Shown: positions 53,430 through 62,153, counted from the stretch's first letter. The stretch is 64,000 nt of DNA from an uncultured Deferribacteres bacterium (GCA_913009825.1 CAJVYQ010000005.1:1-64000), one strand, 5' to 3'. Numbers and translations are program-made. The notes: generated by a model from the sequence alone, not told the origin.

Positions 53430-53975
53430 TCGTACAAAAACAGATTTACGAACTTAATTGGATATTTTTCGAGTATCCGCTCAATAATTGAGGGTAAAAA
53501 TGAAATATTTGTTAATTAGTGCCTTCGCGACAATTATTCCTCTTCACCGTATACATATTGAGCAGATACTTTTTCGACTATATTAAAATCGTAAAAACAA
53601 TTGTTTGATGCAACTACAATTTTGTTAGCATTTTAGGATTCTGAAAATTCTGCCAAACTTCCATACAAGTGTGTAGCTGATCGTGAACGACCCACAGCCT
53701 CTTTGCTTTTTCTTGTAAGGATGGGAAATTCCTTTCCCGGCAAGGCCTGTTCCAAGTTGGTGATCCGGAAGATCGGAATCTATCGTTACAAAAAAACAAT
53801 TGAAACAAAAACGAGCCCCAACCGGCGAATAAAACAGATGCATCGTTTGCCGGGGAATAGAGTGTCACGTTAAAAAAACCTTGAATCAGAGAGAGCCATA
53901 AATTATATTTTCACGCACTCAGTAAGGAGTGCCCGTTCAAAAAAGAGTTCAAAATCATTCAAGGGAACCACATTA
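53430..53975. other. Intergenic region, no recognised gene
   Basis: About 550 bp upstream of thiI. Short minus-strand frames at 53614-53868 and 53625-53843 overlap and share a Gly/Phe-rich, possibly eroded coding look, but I recognise no family. The end contains the thiI ribosome site AAGGGAACC. Confidence 0.4.
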
Positions 53976-55229
53976 ATGAGTCAATTCCGCATCAACAAAA
54001 TCATTATTCATTACGGCGAAATCGGTTTGAAAGGGAAAAACCAGCCTGTCTTTCGCAAGCAGTTAAAAAGGAATATTCAGCAAAAGCTGAAAACAGCGGC
54101 ACTGGACTGGCCGGTAACGGAAACACGGGGTTCACTGTCTATCGACGTGCCGGAGTCCGCTGTTGAGCAGATTGAACAAGCGCGGCAAATTTTGCGGGAA
54201 GTGGCGGGAATTGTCTGGTTTGCCCCAGCCGTAAAAACACTTTTTACCGACGGTAATTTCAGTGATGGAAATACGAAGCTGAAAAAAATGGCAGAGACGG
54301 TTACTCAAATAGCAAACGGGAGAGATGCGGAAGGCAAAACATTTTGCGTCCGGGTGAAACGCAGCGATAAAAATTTTCCATTCAATTCGCTGCAACTGGA
54401 GCGCCGGTTTGGCGCCGCAATTATAGAAAACACCAACTGGAAGAAGGTGAAACTGGACAATCCGGATGTCACCTTTTCTATTATCGTCCAACCAGGCGCC
54501 GCTTTATTTTATGATCAGCGATTTCCGGGGATGGGTGGTTTGCCGGTGGGCACCGTGGGCAAAGCGCTCACTTTGTTATCCGGCGGTATCGATTCGCCCG
54601 TGGCCGCGTTCCTTGCTGCTAAACGGGGCTGCCGGGTTGATTTTATCCACTTCACGGCAACCACGATGCAGCAAAAAGAAGCCGCCGCTTACAAGATCAC
54701 TCAACTGGCACGGGATTTGAGCCATTTTACACTGCGCTCAAAACTGTACCTGGTGCCCTATATTCATTTCGATATGGCTCTGTTCGGCAAACAGGTTTCT
54801 TACGAACTCATCCTCTTCCGCCGCTTCATGGCCCGAACCGCGGCGCGCCTTGCCGGCCGGATCGACGCCGAGGTTCTGCTCAGCGGCGACAACCTGGCGC
54901 AAGTGGCCTCACAAACCATGTCCAATCTGGTCTCAACATCGAGGGCAATCGGCATGCCCATCCTGCGCCCGCTCCTGACTTACGACAAACAGGAGATCAT
55001 CGATCTGGCCAAAAAAATCGGCACCTACCAACTTTCCGTTGAACCGTATAAAGACTGCTGCGCCATCATCAGCCGGCATCCAAAAACTAGGTCCAGGCAT
55101 GAAAATCTGACCCGTTTGGAAGAAGAAATCTTCGCCGGGAAATACGATGATCTGATTGAAAAAACTTTACAGGATACGGTTTGTCTGGAATTCCGGGACG
55201 GGGAAATGCAAAACTCCGGCGTTAACTGA
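53976..55229 (+). CDS. thiI: tRNA 4-thiouridine synthase ThiI
   Basis: 417 residues. It adenylates and thiolates U8 of tRNA, and also supplies sulfur for thiamine synthesis. Order: an N-terminal ferredoxin-like and THUMP domain (INKIIIHYGEIGLKGKNQPV; VRVKRSDKNFPFNSLQLERR), then the PP-loop LLSGGIDSPVAAFLA (SGGIDSP at 202-208), and a C-terminal KDCCAIISRHPKT segment. There is no rhodanese domain, so a separate sulfur donor is implied. The gene ends 5 bp before IS3-derived sequence. Confidence 0.93.
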   Translation: MSQFRINKIIIHYGEIGLKGKNQPVFRKQLKRNIQQKLKTAALDWPVTETRGSLSIDVPESAVEQIEQARQILREVAGIVWFAPAVKTLFTDGNFSDGNTKLKKMAETVTQIANGRDAEGKTFCVRVKRSDKNFPFNSLQLERRFGAAIIENTNWKKVKLDNPDVTFSIIVQPGAALFYDQRFPGMGGLPVGTVGKALTLLSGGIDSPVAAFLAAKRGCRVDFIHFTATTMQQKEAAAYKITQLARDLSHFTLRSKLYLVPYIHFDMALFGKQVSYELILFRRFMARTAARLAGRIDAEVLLSGDNLAQVASQTMSNLVSTSRAIGMPILRPLLTYDKQEIIDLAKKIGTYQLSVEPYKDCCAIISRHPKTRSRHENLTRLEEEIFAGKYDDLIEKTLQDTVCLEFRDGEMQNSGVN

Positions 55230-55233
55230 GCTA

Positions 55234-55627
55234 CAATTTTGAATTAATCCTTCGTCGTTCCTTGTTCCATAATTCATGTTCAATCTGAATCATGAACTGT
55301 GAACCAGATATGGGCGACATTTTTTTTAACCAGTCTAATTCGTGTCTGTCCGAAAATACCCACGATATTATCATTCCGGCATGTCTGCACAGGCAGGCAA
55401 TCTGCTTGAAGGCAGCAATGGATTCCCGCTAAAAGCATGCGGGAATGACAAATTCGGACAGCCTCTAATTCGACCTTTAAACGGCCTGTTTCCTGACAAA
55501 GTTTAGCTTGTAATTTCTCGTTCTTAATACTGGAACCGGAAGATGAATTCGTGGAAAATATATCTTTAATTCCATCTTGAAGTTGTTTCTTCCAATGAGC
55601 AATTTGATTGGTGTGAATACCACTCAA
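55234..55627 (-). pseudogene. IS3-family transposase OrfA remnant, interrupted by a family C element
   Basis: From about 55627, SGIHTNQIAHWKKQLQDGI and DIFST followed by KNEKLQAKLCQETGRLKVEL match the OrfA motifs HxxQIxxWKKxLxxG and LYxxIGxLxVELDWLKK. The family C element (55343-55463) interrupts after VELE. Beyond it ELDWLKKMSPISGSQF continues the same protein until the frame is lost near thiI. No OrfB remains. Confidence 0.8.
55343..55463. mobile_element. Short inverted-repeat element, family C copy 2 (121 bp), inside IS3 orfA
   Basis: Ends TGTCTGTCCGAA and TTCGGACAGCC. TCTAATTCG occurs on both sides (55334-55342 and 55464-55472). Deleting the element and one copy restores KVELDWLKK of the interrupted IS3 orfA, so this is a 9-bp target duplication. 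The interior matches copy 1 at 45669-45826. Confidence 0.88.
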
Positions 55628-55791
55628 GTTTCACATTTATAATAACTCAGGTCTTGTAACTTGTCGGGATCCGAAAAATACAGTTGTCCGGAATATCTTT
55701 TGTTCCATTCTTCGATGTTAATCATCATGTGCATAAAACAAGTATCCGTATGTTTCCGGGACAATCCCTGTTCATTGATTCATATCCTGCG

Positions 55792-55978
55792 AGCCCTGAA
55801 AGGGCGGAATATACCAGCCCGGGGCAACGCCCCGGGGGAAAAAACAACGGAATCAAGCCCTGAAGGGGCGGAATACAAAATTCAAATGAACAGACCGTAC
55901 CGGCACAGGTAAATATTCCGCCCTTTCAGGGCTTGTTATTCTTTTTCCTCTTTCCCCCCCGGGGCGTTGCCCCGGGCT
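55792..55978. repeat. Large nested palindrome (CCCTGAAAGGGCGG / CCCGGGGCAACGCCCCGGG)
   Basis: Outer arms AGCCCTGAAAGGGCGGAATAT (55792-55812) are exactly complementary to 55913-55933. A second pair of GC-rich arms around GCCCGGGGCAACGCCCCGGG (55816-55838) is complementary to 55956-55978. Each arm is itself partly palindromic. A third related unit (AGCCCTGAAGGGGCGGAATA) lies at 55856-55875. This looks like a REP/BIME-type array; no gene fits here. Confidence 0.7.
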
Positions 55979-56030
55979 ATTGTATTTCACCCCGTTGGGA
56001 CGGCTGAAAATATATTTTAATTGCTATGTG

Positions 56031-56223
56031 ACAACCAGCACAACATAGGTTACTCTTTTTTGATGTCGTAAGTGATATAACACCCTCCCCGTGATTGTTT
56101 GTAAGGGAGGGTGTTATATCACTATATAATAATGGTTTATCAGTAATTGAAAAGCATTTGACGGTAAACTTCATAGTTTGACTTACGTCCTATTAATTAG
56201 GTAACCTATGTTGTGCTAGTTGT
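56031..56223. mobile_element. Nested inverted-repeat element (193 bp)
   Basis: Outer 23-bp arms, 56031-56053 and 56201-56223, are complementary with one mismatch and centre on GCACAACATAGGTTAC. An inner hairpin pairs AGTGATATAACACCCTCCC (56071-56089) perfectly with 56105-56123. CTATGTGA occurs just outside both ends (about 56024 and 56229), possibly a target duplication. It has no family relation to A, B or C and no gene. Confidence 0.65.
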
Positions 56224-56262
56224 GAACCTATGTGAATATTCTGTATTGTTATATGTTTTTTG

Positions 56263-56378
56263 TATTTCCGGGTCTTTTGAAGCGCTTTGTCCGCTTCCAA
56301 AATGACAAACTAAAAAGTTAAAAAATTTTGTATAAAATGCAATAGAAAAAGTGGAAGAGCAGTGACTAAAGTTGAAAA
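56263..56378. repeat. Dispersed repeat E copy 1
   Basis: Shares long stretches with 63492-63607: TTTCCGGGTCTTTTG, GCGCTT, AAAATGA, GTTAAAAAG, ATAAAATGCAATAG, GGAAGAGCAGTGACTAAAGT. Same orientation, about 7.2 kb apart, both in the AT-rich zone. It ends in the GTGACTAAAGT motif that recurs throughout this region. Confidence 0.6.
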
Positions 56379-56859
56379 AAACACCAAGCGGTCAGCACTC
56401 AGCTATTAGCTTCTACAGGCTTTATTCAGATCAAATACCTTTTTCTTCTCCCAAGCCCGTTCCAGTTTATTCCGAAATCCTTTAGGCAACCTTTCTCTGG
56501 CCGGATAGATTGCAAAGCTGTTTTTATTTAGGTGAAAGTAAAAGTGAGGTATAGTTACAAGTTGAAAGTGACTAAAGTTACGAGTGAACAAAGAACTAAA
56601 GATAGAAATTGCCAGTATCCAGTGATTGGTGATCAGTTATGGGTTATCGGAAATCTGTGATTAGTTGCCAAAACGACCATGCAGCAGAGAGAAGCTGGCA
56701 ACGAATTGCAAAGGATTTTTATTTCATCTCTCGCCAAGCGCGCTACGAGCGCTAAGGCTTTTTATGGCCTCGCTGGCGTGGCGAGATCATGTATGGCTAA
56801 ATCTTCTCCGTTACCGATATTTAAATGGGAGATTCCATGGTCGTATAAATCAGGCGCAT
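56379..56859. other. AT-rich region with recurring motifs and an unrecognised gene tail
   Basis: On the minus strand 56409-56520 reads NSFAIYPARERLPKGFRNK then LERAWEKKKVFDLNKACRS and stops. It looks like the end of a real gene, but I do not recognise the family. GTGACTAAAGTTACGAGTG recurs at 56566. At 56725-56800 an imperfect inverted pair CTCGCCAAGC/GCTGGCGTGGCGAG is present. No intact gene. Confidence 0.45.
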
Positions 56860-57190
56860 TCACACTTTGGATGAGGTAATAAACGCATCTGCCCGATCGT
56901 CCACATGGAGAATTTCTCGGTGAGGTTTGCCGGTGCTCCAAAGTTTAAGATATACTGTCCACGGTGTATGTTTTATCGATTGATAAAAATGTAATTTCGT
57001 AAAATGTTTTCTTATTTCACAGGGCAGGCTCCTCTTTTTTGTATTTTTCCGCTGCCAGCACAATTCCTTCAGCCGCATTCGCAACATAAACAAATTCTCT
57101 TGAAGCTTTCCCACTTCCCCAGACAGTAACAGTTGGACTGCCATTTGATTTGGCACGCATAAACTTTTTGATTAATGCCGGTATAACATG
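56860..57190 (-). pseudogene. Two NAD-sugar epimerase (GDP-fucose-synthase-like) fragments
   Basis: First fragment (57190 to 57017): HVIPALIKKFMRAKSNGSP then TVTVWGSGKASREFVYVANA and EGIVLAAEKYKKEEPAL, ending at a stop. This is the WGxGxxxREFLYVxDAAEGIV motif of GDP-L-fucose synthase/RfbD-type epimerases. Second fragment (56966 to 56860): VYLKLWSTGKPHREILHVDD then RADAF, the same motif from a second, diverged copy in another frame. Both are broken, with no Rossmann N-terminus left. Confidence 0.7.
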
Positions 57191-57204
57191 GGAAGCGTAT
57201 AGTG

Positions 57205-57290
57205 AACTAAAGCAAGGGAGCAGTGACTAAAGTTTAAAGTGCCTAAAGTTGGAATTTGCCTGAATCTGTGATTGTTTATAGGTGATCAGT
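57205..57290. repeat. GTGACTAAAGT/GTGCCTAAAGT repeat cluster
   Basis: GCAGTGACTAAAGT, then AAAGTGCCTAAAGTTGGAA, then a TGATCAGTGATCC tail. Similar strings lie at 56359, 56566, 58274, 60496, 61436-61495 and 63590, all between genes of this AT-rich zone, in the same orientation and spaced irregularly. Confidence 0.6.
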
Positions 57291-57382
57291 GATCCTTTAT
57301 CTGCTGCGAATACTGCAAAGTAACAGAACAGTGCCGGCAATTTGTTGTGTTGTTATTTTACATAAAATGGTCTTTTGTAACG

Positions 57383-57625
57383 TTACACATACCATCTTAA
57401 ATATTTTAATTCCAAATAAGATTTTTTCTCGTGTATTGTTTTTTCGCCTAAATATTTTCTTGGATTCCCACACATCCAATATGAACAAGGTTTAGGTGTA
57501 TTAATACTGAGACCAAGCTGTTTTTTATTTTTATTATATCCCCAATATTGTTTGGTAATTCTCTTGTTTTTTAATCTCCGGTATTGGTTTCTTCTAAATG
57601 CTCGCTTTGGTACAATATTTAACAT
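57383..57625 (-). CDS. Small Cys-containing hypothetical protein
   Basis: 80 residues, basic, with RRLKNKRITKQYWGYNKNKK and PKPCSYWMCGNPRKYLGEKT. The CxxxCGNPRK core resembles a small conserved protein seen in several Bacteroidota-like genomes; no function is known. The last dozen residues look shifted relative to that core, so it may be eroded at the 3' end. It lies 13 bp past the nucleotidyltransferase stop, on the same strand. Confidence 0.5.
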   Translation of the reverse strand: MLNIVPKRAFRRNQYRRLKNKRITKQYWGYNKNKKQLGLSINTPKPCSYWMCGNPRKYLGEKTIHEKKSYLELKYLRWYV

Positions 57626-57638
57626 AATGAATTAGATG

Positions 57639-58088
57639 CTAATTACCTTTCTTCGTTTTCTTTAATCTTTCTAAATAGTTCAAATCTTCGATATCTTTAG
57701 GTCTTTTTGCTGCTTTTTTTATCTTTATCAAAGAATCCAAAGCTGCAAAGTATGTTTTTACATTTTTATATCGTTCTTCAACTTTATGTTCCCACACTTC
57801 CTCAAATGTAATACCTTTTACGAATGGATGAATATCAGTTTCCACAGAATATTGACGAATTAAAATTTTAGTTCTTAATAAATCAGTCTCAGTAAGTTCA
57901 GTTAAATCATAACCAAATTGTTCCAATGCTTTTTTGGTTCGCCTTGCATTTTCAAGCGAATTTTCAATAAAGATGTCAATATCTAAAGTTGCCCGAATAT
58001 AGCCATGCACAGGGAACGCAGAAGCGCCAATAATCACATATTTTACTTTATGTTCGTTTAATAATTTGAGTAGTTTTTGGGTATTCAT
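57639..58088 (-). CDS. DUF6036/AbiEii-like nucleotidyltransferase
   Basis: 149 residues. The motif YVIIGASAFPVHGYIRATLD then IDIFIEN is the nucleotidyltransferase loop and Asp pair of the AbiEii/DUF6036 group. The C-terminal LDSLIKIKKAAKRPKDIEDL is the usual family ending. Members act as toxins or abortive-infection factors or are of unknown function. It overlaps the small upstream gene by 41 bp, a toxin-antitoxin-like arrangement. Confidence 0.8.
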   Translation of the reverse strand: MNTQKLLKLLNEHKVKYVIIGASAFPVHGYIRATLDIDIFIENSLENARRTKKALEQFGYDLTELTETDLLRTKILIRQYSVETDIHPFVKGITFEEVWEHKVEERYKNVKTYFAALDSLIKIKKAAKRPKDIEDLNYLERLKKTKKGN

Positions 58089-58230
58089 TCTTTTTTAAAA
58101 ATGATCTGATAAAACTATTTTTTTCTTCCATCATTTCGAAACGTTGCTTCAATGGTAAAGACAGAAGATAATTTATTTCAAATTCAATCTCTTTTTCTTC
58201 GTTGTGTTCTTTTAATTTAAGGATTGGCAT
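58048..58230 (-). CDS. Small partner protein of the nucleotidyltransferase
   Basis: 60 residues, highly charged: EEKEIEFEINYLLSLPLKQR then FEMMEEKNSF and a basic IIKRT end. I have seen small proteins with this KExEFExxxxLSLxxxxRFxxM pattern directly upstream of DUF6036 nucleotidyltransferases. The 41-bp overlap indicates one unit; an antitoxin or adaptor role is inference. Confidence 0.6.
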   Translation of the reverse strand: MPILKLKEHNEEKEIEFEINYLLSLPLKQRFEMMEEKNSFIRSFLKKNEYPKTTQIIKRT

Positions 58231-58549
58231 AAATGTAGTGGATAAATAAAATCGCGTGATTGTTCTTCAGAAGATCAGTGACTAAAATTACAAGTGCCTA
58301 AAGTGACCTAAAATTAAAAATTGCCGGTATTTTTATTGGGTGATCGATAATCAATTGCGTAAATAGCCGCGCAACACGATGCAAGTGGTGAAAGCCAGTA
58401 ATTTGTTCTTCAGCTTAATTCTTCCTTGAAAATCGGGTTTAAATCTTTGAGCGCTCTTTAGGGCCCAGATCTTTCGGGATCCTTTTTGTTAATAGCCTGT
58501 GGGTTTACTTTCAGGCGGTGAGAAAACGAAAAAAAATAAAGATAAAAGT
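58231..58549. other. AT-rich intergenic region with GTGACTAAAAT/GTGCCTAAAGT repeats
   Basis: Repeat strings at 58274-58315 (CAGTGACTAAAATTACAAG, GTGCCTAAAGTGACC). The rest shows no gene. It ends in AAAAGT, the target duplication of the IS element. Confidence 0.5.
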
Positions 58550-60493
58550 GACGCATTCGTAAAAAGTAAAATCACTATTTGAAATATTTTAGCCAAATTT
58601 GACTATTGAGATCTAATTTAATCCTAATTCACTGATTTTTTATTGTTCTTCGAAAATTTCGATTTTATTTCCCTCTGATTTGTGCGGAGACAAGTAAATT
58701 ATCACCCAATTAAGCAACATTCAGGGCAATTTCTCTATTTTCGGGCACACTAATCCCATGTTGTAATTGATACTGTGCTGCTCTAAATAGATTTATTCCC
58801 AGAGCCTTTAACCTTGCAGCATAACTAATTTTTGGTAACCCTCGATAATTTAATCGTCTGGCCCCGGTCATATGGATATATCGGGAATTAGTAGCTTCTA
58901 TACCTGACCGATAACGATATTTTTCTTTGAACTCTTTACTCTGTTCATATTGTCGGCGAAGCATCGTGTGAATTTCTTCTCTGGTATAGTTTAAAAGATA
59001 ACCCGATTTCCCTGGTCTTACCGGACAGATGTCCTGACCCGGACAATTTCCGCAGAACGATTCTGACCAGATCGCAGTAATAGAACCTTTTTTGTTATAT
59101 TTTATCTTCTCTGGTTTATGTCCACAACGACATTTCCGAATTTCTTCTGTTTGTTCATCTACTGTGAAAACCGACAAATCTTTTTGGGGCTTTCTACCTG
59201 GTACCGGTGCGATCAAATCCACACCATATTTTTTTGCCTTTTGGTTGTTTGTTTCACTCCCATAAGAGGTGTCGGCGGCCAGTTGGTCGGGTAATAAATC
59301 TCTGTCTTTGACATCTGCTAAAGCAGGCTCCAGAGCGCCACTATCATGTTTATGAGCCGGTTCTACCTCTACATAAGTAAGCAATTCCAGTGAGGGTTTG
59401 TCGGATTTCTCTTGGCTTGCTCCAGGCTCTCCCTTCGTTTTAGGCGTGTATGTTTCCATGATTTGAACCTGATAACCCTGTCCTTTATGACCATCATAAG
59501 TCGCATCGGCATCCGATGGATTCTGCAGACTATCTGATGAAATCTCACTGGATTCTTTGACAATGATCTTATCTTCCTCAATGCGACATTGCTCGGAAAA
59601 CACCCGCTGAAGAAGCGTATAACTATACATCGAAACTACACAGTCATGTTCAGAAAAATGGCTAAGCAAGGTATGTAAATCGGTTGCAATTTCTTCCAAG
59701 CGTTTACGGGAACCGGATGGCTTTACATTACCAAAATAAGTATCATCTTCTTCTTTCTCATAACGTACCCGCAACTCTTGCAATGAGGAATCGAAATATA
59801 AATCCTTGTGATGACGTTTTAAATTCTTTAAAAATGTGGTTATTGTGCGACTTAATAAACGCACCCGCCCTAACTGAGCCATGTTGGACTGAATATGAAC
59901 TGAATCAAGACGTTGTAAACGACTATCTACATGATAAACGTCAGCCAACTTATCGGCTGATTTCGAAAATGTCTCTTTCGCTAAGTTATCATTAACCAAG
60001 ATATTTCGCATGCTCCACAATGTCTTCAGTGATACAACATGATCCTTTGGATTAAAACTGTCTAACGCGTAATGCCATTGTTCATTAAATGCCAATTGAT
60101 CTCGTGTCTCGATGTCGCTTAAATCAAACACTTGTTGAAATACGCACGCTCCAACCACCGTAACTAATTCTTTCGTCGGACGACCCATCGTTTTAGAGAA
60201 GTGTTGACTGACCGCATGTATCGGTAAGGTCTCTAAAAGATGATCTCGAAACACTCCCGCCCACGAGGATTTGAGAAGTTTGATCTTTCGTTCATTTAAA
60301 ATGCCACCCCAAGATTCCATGCCGGGGAAACATGAATTGTCACGTGTTTTAATCTCTACCATTCTTTATCTTATCCTTCTGTTTTATATGATGATAAGAT
60401 AAGTCTTTTTATTGTTAAATGCAATAGCTATTATTGTTTAACTTAATTATTATTAATTGCTTAGAATAGTTTATGACTTTTTACGAATGCATC
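58550..60493. mobile_element. Complete IS1182-family insertion sequence (1944 bp)
   Basis: Terminal inverted repeats GACGCATTCGTAAAAAGT (58550-58567) and ACTTTTTACGAATGCATC (60476-60493) differ at one base. AAAAGT flanks both sides (58544-58549 and 60494-60499), a 6-bp target duplication. The element holds one intact transposase gene and inserted into one of the AAAGTGACTAAAGT repeats. This is the only full insertion sequence in the window. Confidence 0.88.
58710..60362 (-). CDS. IS1182-family transposase
   Basis: 550 residues. The N-terminal DUF772-type domain (HFSKTMGRPTKELVTVVGAC) is followed by the DDE core: QRLDSVHIQSNM, then PDQLAADTSYGSETN (second Asp), and EKYRYRSGIEATNSRYIHMT, GARRLNYRGLPKI (Glu and the conserved C-terminal motif). 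A Cys-rich patch (CGHK, CGNCPGQDICPVR) is typical for the family. Uninterrupted and probably active, able to act on its own 18-bp ends. Confidence 0.93.
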   Translation of the reverse strand: MVEIKTRDNSCFPGMESWGGILNERKIKLLKSSWAGVFRDHLLETLPIHAVSQHFSKTMGRPTKELVTVVGACVFQQVFDLSDIETRDQLAFNEQWHYALDSFNPKDHVVSLKTLWSMRNILVNDNLAKETFSKSADKLADVYHVDSRLQRLDSVHIQSNMAQLGRVRLLSRTITTFLKNLKRHHKDLYFDSSLQELRVRYEKEEDDTYFGNVKPSGSRKRLEEIATDLHTLLSHFSEHDCVVSMYSYTLLQRVFSEQCRIEEDKIIVKESSEISSDSLQNPSDADATYDGHKGQGYQVQIMETYTPKTKGEPGASQEKSDKPSLELLTYVEVEPAHKHDSGALEPALADVKDRDLLPDQLAADTSYGSETNNQKAKKYGVDLIAPVPGRKPQKDLSVFTVDEQTEEIRKCRCGHKPEKIKYNKKGSITAIWSESFCGNCPGQDICPVRPGKSGYLLNYTREEIHTMLRRQYEQSKEFKEKYRYRSGIEATNSRYIHMTGARRLNYRGLPKISYAARLKALGINLFRAAQYQLQHGISVPENREIALNVA

Positions 60494-60613
60494 AAAAGTG
60501 ACTAAAGTTTATAAAACAAGATTAAAGAGCGAAGATTAAAAACCATTAAAACTATATGGCTACTGATAAGTCTGCAATTGCACAAAATTTGTAGTGAATT
60601 TGTCGAAGAATTA

Positions 60614-60703
60614 TCATTGCACAATGATGGCATAGATCAAATCCTTGTACAGAAACTCCTGCTCCACCATTGATTCTGATACAACAGTCTGCGGTTCCAC
60701 ACT
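60614..60703 (-). pseudogene. Stub of a GxxExxY-type protein
   Basis: Directly after the DUF5647 stop, the same frame gives MVEQEFLYKDLIYAIIVQ before a stop. It resembles the start of GxxExxY/PDDEXK_3 proteins (MxxxFLYKDLTYAIIGAAxEVH). Only the first 18 codons remain. Weak but positionally sensible. Confidence 0.4.
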
Positions 60704-60967
60704 CTAAGCAATGGCAACTTTAGGTTTAAGCAGCCTTAATTTGGCTGGTTTGAGGCCTTTCACTTTTATATAAACTACCTTTTGGTCTGGCTCTCTTTGT
60801 CTCTCGGCTAACTGTTTACTCCACTTATTATATTCTTGATCTCCTTCAACCTGAAGAACTATCTGGGCATTTCGTGGTATTTTCATTTCAAATTCAGGAT
60901 GCTCTATCACGTATCGGTCAAATTCCGTTACCAATATGGCATGTTTTTTCTCTAAGATATTCATCAT
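60704..60967 (-). CDS. DUF5647 family protein
   Basis: 87 residues. ILEKKHAILVTEFDRYVIEH then PRNAQIVLQVEGDQEYNKWS and AERQREPDQKVVYIKVKGLK fits DUF5647. The function is unknown. Its start overlaps the end of the DUF7718-like pseudogene, a known gene pair. Complete. Confidence 0.8.
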   Translation of the reverse strand: MMNILEKKHAILVTEFDRYVIEHPEFEMKIPRNAQIVLQVEGDQEYNKWSKQLAERQREPDQKVVYIKVKGLKPAKLRLLKPKVAIA

Positions 60968-61275
60968 TTAGTTACCCTTTAGAAAAGCGGTAAATCTTCC
61001 AATTTCCCTTTATATCTTCATCTGCCAAAATCAAGGCTTCGCTGAGTTTCAAATTGAGTTCCTCTTTGATCTTTCTTCCATCCGGATAGTATCGGTCTAT
61101 ATGAGCAAAGCCGTGAGCGGAATCATAACGAATGACTACCTGCCATCAATCGTCAACTAAAACTTCCAATTGAGCGATAAAACCGATAACCCTACCTTTA
61201 TCTGTTTCATGATAATCCTCTTGCGCGCATTCTCGCCCAAAGGAATTACATACTCAATAATCCTCAAATCCCGGT
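60964..61275 (-). pseudogene. DUF7718-like gene with frameshift and nonsense codon
   Basis: RDLRIIEYVIPLGENARKR then a one-base loss after IIM, continuing ETDKGRVIGFIAQLEVLVDD, a TGA, and WQVVIRYDSAHGFAHIDRYY then PDGRKIKEELN to RFSKRVTK. The RYDxAHGFAHxD motif marks DUF7718. The stop TGA overlaps the DUF5647 start. The N-terminal codon is missing. The partner gene is still intact. Confidence 0.65.
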
Positions 61276-61754
61276 TACCTCAGGTTTTGTTTTGTCCGGA
61301 TTTGTGAAGAAAGGACAGGAGAGGAAAGGAGAAAGTAAAACTGAAAACGGAAAATAATGTAACTGCGAGAAAGGCGCGCTTGCCCAACGTCTTTCTGGTG
61401 GGTTGGTTTGGCGGGAAAAACACGAAATAATAAAAATTAGTGACTAAAGTTAAAAATGATTAAAGTGACTAAAGTAAAAGAGCAGTGACTGAAATTGTAA
61501 GTTGTCGGTGATAGGTTATCGGTTTAAAATCTGAACCGAGCGGTGACTTAAGCGCATGAAGTTAAGAAACAAGAATAAAGATAACAAAACTATGGTTACA
61601 AGCGCCAAAGGATTAGAAATAAATCAAAGATTAACTCTCATTTTTCTATCTCTCTTCTATCTGTGCCAACTTTTCATTCTTTTTCTTAGTTCTTTAATCT
61701 TGCATTTTGATACTTGCTTCCCGGCAATGTCTTTCACCCATGGAAATTTCAAAA
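61276..61754. other. AT-rich intergenic region with the densest GTGACTAAAGT repeats
   Basis: 61436-61560 holds four or five variants (TTAGTGACTAAAGTTAAAAA, ATTAAAGTGACTAAAG, GAGCAGTGACTGAAA, GCGGTGACTTAAG). The plus frame 61556-61849 is low-complexity and is not called. 61330-61430 shows nothing identifiable. Confidence 0.5.
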
Positions 61755-61964
61755 TTATCTTTCATTTACTTTACCCTTTCTATCTTTCACGGCTAATTGA
61801 CTTAATTTATTTACTCCCATATCATCAAAAAGATCTTTTTGCCATTTAGTATAATCAAATGGCTCACACAATAAAAGGGAGATGAATTTTTCAGCATCTA
61901 CTTTTCCCATTTTCTGAGCAAGAATTTGTATTCCTTTAATTTTTATTTCAGTCTCTGTTAACAT
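61755..61964 (-). CDS. Small conserved hypothetical protein
   Basis: 69 residues: MLTETEIKIKGIQILAQKMG then VDAEKFISLLLCEPFDYTKW. The EAEKFISLxxxxPFDYTKW pattern is a small conserved protein family I have seen in several phyla, sometimes near toxin genes. No function known. No partner lies directly downstream. Confidence 0.6.
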   Translation of the reverse strand: MLTETEIKIKGIQILAQKMGKVDAEKFISLLLCEPFDYTKWQKDLFDDMGVNKLSQLAVKDRKGKVNER

Positions 61965-62153
61965 GAATTATTTCTCTAATATTGATGGCAACAATAATTA
62001 ACCACCGGGAACATCCGCTAAAAAGACTAGGGGTTGGCGGTAGGCACCGAAATTTTAATTTTTACATAAATTTGAGAGATACTCATGTCTTTCAGCCTGC
62101 AGATGGTGATTTTAGGCTGATAAATACTCAGTTAAAGTAATAATTAAACAACC

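Noticed and set aside
61556-61849. 97-residue plus-strand frame
   Set aside because: Low-complexity hydrophobic translation antisense to the real small gene at 61755-61964; starts inside repeat DNA.
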